From contig CM018902.1 in the NCBI GenBank assembly GCA_009663005.1, forward strand, positions 16,337,214 through 16,357,213: a stretch of 20,000 nucleotides of DNA, written 5' to 3'. Positions within the stretch are counted from its first letter, which is position 1. Each line of letters opens with the position of its first letter. The notes under the pieces are model-generated. The model had not been told where the DNA came from and did not search any database. It worked only from the letters and a program-made list of their open reading frames with translations. Shown in pieces: positions 18,248 to 20,000 of this stretch. Made by a program: the position numbers and the translations under genes. The stretch comes from Actinidia chinensis (Eukaryota; Streptophyta; Magnoliopsida; Ericales; Actinidiaceae).

Positions 18248-19029
18248 CATCTCACATATTATGTAGCAATGTGCAAAAAAAAAATGATTATTTGACCCAA
18301 ATTTTTGGTGTAGTTAGTGTGTACGAAGATGAATTCATAGGTCATTTGGAGTTTGGTAACCAAAAACATTGAAGAGGGTCTCATCGTCTCTCTCTTAACC
18401 CTAGGAGTTGTTCTTGTGACTGAGTGAAGTGGTACAAAAGAAACTAACTATTTGGTCTCATTTGTGGACGCTTATATAGCAAGCAATCTTTCCTTTTGTG
18501 AATGCAGTTTAACCATGTCATTGTTGTGGTATCAAATTAAATCGTACCATACATAATTAACAATCAAATAATCAATGCTTAATTACCAAACCCTCTACCT
18601 ATTGCACTTTTCACTTGACCTCCAAAACTGTAAAAACAGACAGACATCTATGTAATGCCATAACTCCCTTTCGCTATTTTCCTCAGTGATGTTATCAGAA
18701 AAATCATAAATTCGAATGAATTAGTTGTGTTATGAAAACATACCTATCTATATATCTAATTCCCCCCATATGACAACAATGGTAACGGGAATTTGTAGGA
18801 TTTAGGGCAACTTTTAAACCTAAAATTGAATCCATATACAAATTCCTCAACCTTCATCAAAAAAGCTAAAAGTAAAGGTGAAAAAAAACATATAGATCAT
18901 GTTAGGTTTGTAATTTTTTACATACCTTTACGTCCTCAAGTTATAGCTGTGATGCATTTACTCTTAAACGTTAAAAAAGTTTCGAGTTTATTTAGTTTGT
19001 GGAAGAATTACCCCAACTCATCTAAAAGT
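18248..19029. other. Intergenic, nothing recognised
   Basis: A 68-codon frame at 18826-19032 has ordinary AT-rich composition and no recognisable feature. No structured RNA or transposon ends were identified. Confidence 0.5.
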
Positions 19030-19290
19030 TAAGATGTTAAGAGAGAAGGGCAACCTTATTATTTATATATTCGCAAACGCTACTCCTCAAGTGTGGCTGG
19101 ATTTTCTATATAAGACCAACGCTGGACTCCTCTAAAGCCGGGCCAAACACGTGCAAATATTTTTTAATGAGGTAGACGGAGAGTTGAACCATGATTTATT
19201 GCATGCTCTATACCATGTGAAAGAGTTAACCACCAACTATATAAAAAACTTAAGTTTTTAGATGACGTGGTGGTTAACTATTCCAACATT
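19030..19290 (-). mobile_element. Decayed LTR-retroelement repeat with primer-binding-site-like motif
   Basis: On the minus strand CACATGGTATAGAGC (19219-19205) is one base short of TGGTATCAGAGC, the usual primer-binding site complementary to initiator tRNA-Met. Around it are GGTTCAACTCTCCGTCTACC and TTGGCCCGGCTTTAGAGGAG, which I recall from a common eudicot repeat of this type. GTTAACCACCA (19225-19235) pairs with TGGTGGTTAAC (19268-19278), and the loop holds the palindrome AAAACTTAAGTTTT. The ends are not defined. Confidence 0.5.
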
Positions 19291-19532
19291 TGAATAGAAG
19301 AGGGAATCCATTTGTAAGGTTTAAACATGGGTTGAAGTGAAAAAGAGTAATCTATAAGAGGCGTTTGTGTATTAACTCTCAAATAAAATTATAACATAAC
19401 ATATCAATTTTGGTAGTTAGAACGGCCTTTAATTAGGATATTGTTGCCATTAAATGAAGGGGCCTTGTATCAGTCACATTCATTTTCATTGCCACCCAGA
19501 GCCATTACAATGAGAACGGTATCTAAAAGCAT

Positions 19533-20000
19533 TAAGAAAATACAAACAAAGTCAACTAGACAGGTTCCAACGGAATTGGGTAGGCAAGTGTGAATAAACA
19601 TATAAGAGAGAGATATTAAGATTACAAAAGGAAAAGGATTACTAACGTTTTAGCTTAACTATGCCTACTATTTTACAACCACTAAAATAGAAGGATTCGA
19701 TCTTGAGTTTTGAACTAATTGTGATGATGACAAGGTAAGGATGAATTAAACATTAAGATAAGAGTATACAATATAATAAGGGAACCTCAAGCGTCACAAT
19801 ATACAGTTAACAAGGCAACCAAGATAATAGGATCTCTATGGGTCAGAACAATGGAACCACGGTCAGAACAATGGAACCACAGTGGAAAGCAAAGCTAATG
19901 CATGGCAATAGATAGCAAAAGGGACAATAGTAGTATCTTCCAAAGTGGGCCACTAAAACTAAGCTCCATGAGAGGAATATGACAATAGAAAACCCAAGAT
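19533..20000 (+). repeat. Dispersed repeat, copy 2 (no hAT insert), cut by the window edge
   Basis: Aligns collinearly with 4087-4393 plus 4955-5110. Compared with copy 1 it lacks the 561-bp hAT element and has its own 20-bp tandem duplication at 19841-19880. It contains no coding frame of note. Confidence 0.8.
19841..19880 (+). repeat. Exact 20-bp tandem duplication
   Basis: GGTCAGAACAATGGAACCAC occurs twice head to tail; copy 1 of the dispersed repeat has a single, diverged unit (GGTCAGAGCGGAACTAC). Confidence 0.95.

Overview
The window looks like nuclear DNA of a flowering plant, most likely a eudicot. It is AT-rich, has no compact operon-like coding, carries GT-AG introns, and is dense in plant transposon remnants: a TAA-flanked MITE, hAT insertions, LTRs starting TGTAATACCCC, a TRIM-like solo LTR, and microsatellites. 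No prokaryotic, organellar or viral gene organisation is visible. The species cannot be fixed from this sequence.

Left edge (1-450): a GC-rich first exon and promoter of a minus-strand gene that runs off the window. Its reading frame appears to switch inside the exon. From 450 to about 7000 there is no convincing gene. This part holds AT-rich spacer, an LTR-like fragment (2160-2690), a PIF/Harbinger-type MITE (2749-3446), a weak SINE candidate, and the first copy of an unclassified dispersed repeat (4087-5110) split by a 561-bp hAT insertion (4394-4954). The second copy of that repeat, at 19533-20000, shows the empty site.

Centre (about 7020-13014, minus strand): the main discovery. Fourteen short segments, in the right order and orientation, match the plant peroxisomal multifunctional protein of fatty-acid beta-oxidation (MFP2 type: enoyl-CoA hydratase followed by 3-hydroxyacyl-CoA dehydrogenase). 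Introns and many GT-AG borders remain, but there are stop codons, frameshifts and missing pieces. It is therefore a decayed, non-processed pseudogene. Its introns carry a hairpin MITE with an 8-bp target duplication (10220-10344) and a large CCA-rich/TGG-rich strand-switch element (about 11180-11930).

Right side (13050-20000): a cluster of four independent short tandem duplications (13183-14945), a 1261-bp solo-LTR candidate (15352-16612), a second CCA/TGG strand-switch element (about 16985-17545), a 121-bp TRIM-like solo LTR with a perfect 5-bp target duplication (18122-18242), a retroelement fragment with a primer-binding-site-like motif (19030-19290), and the second dispersed-repeat copy.

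Overall this is a gene-poor, repeat-rich plant segment around one dead beta-oxidation gene. I found no new multi-gene functional system. The value lies in the hidden pseudogene and in several insertions whose boundaries can be read directly.
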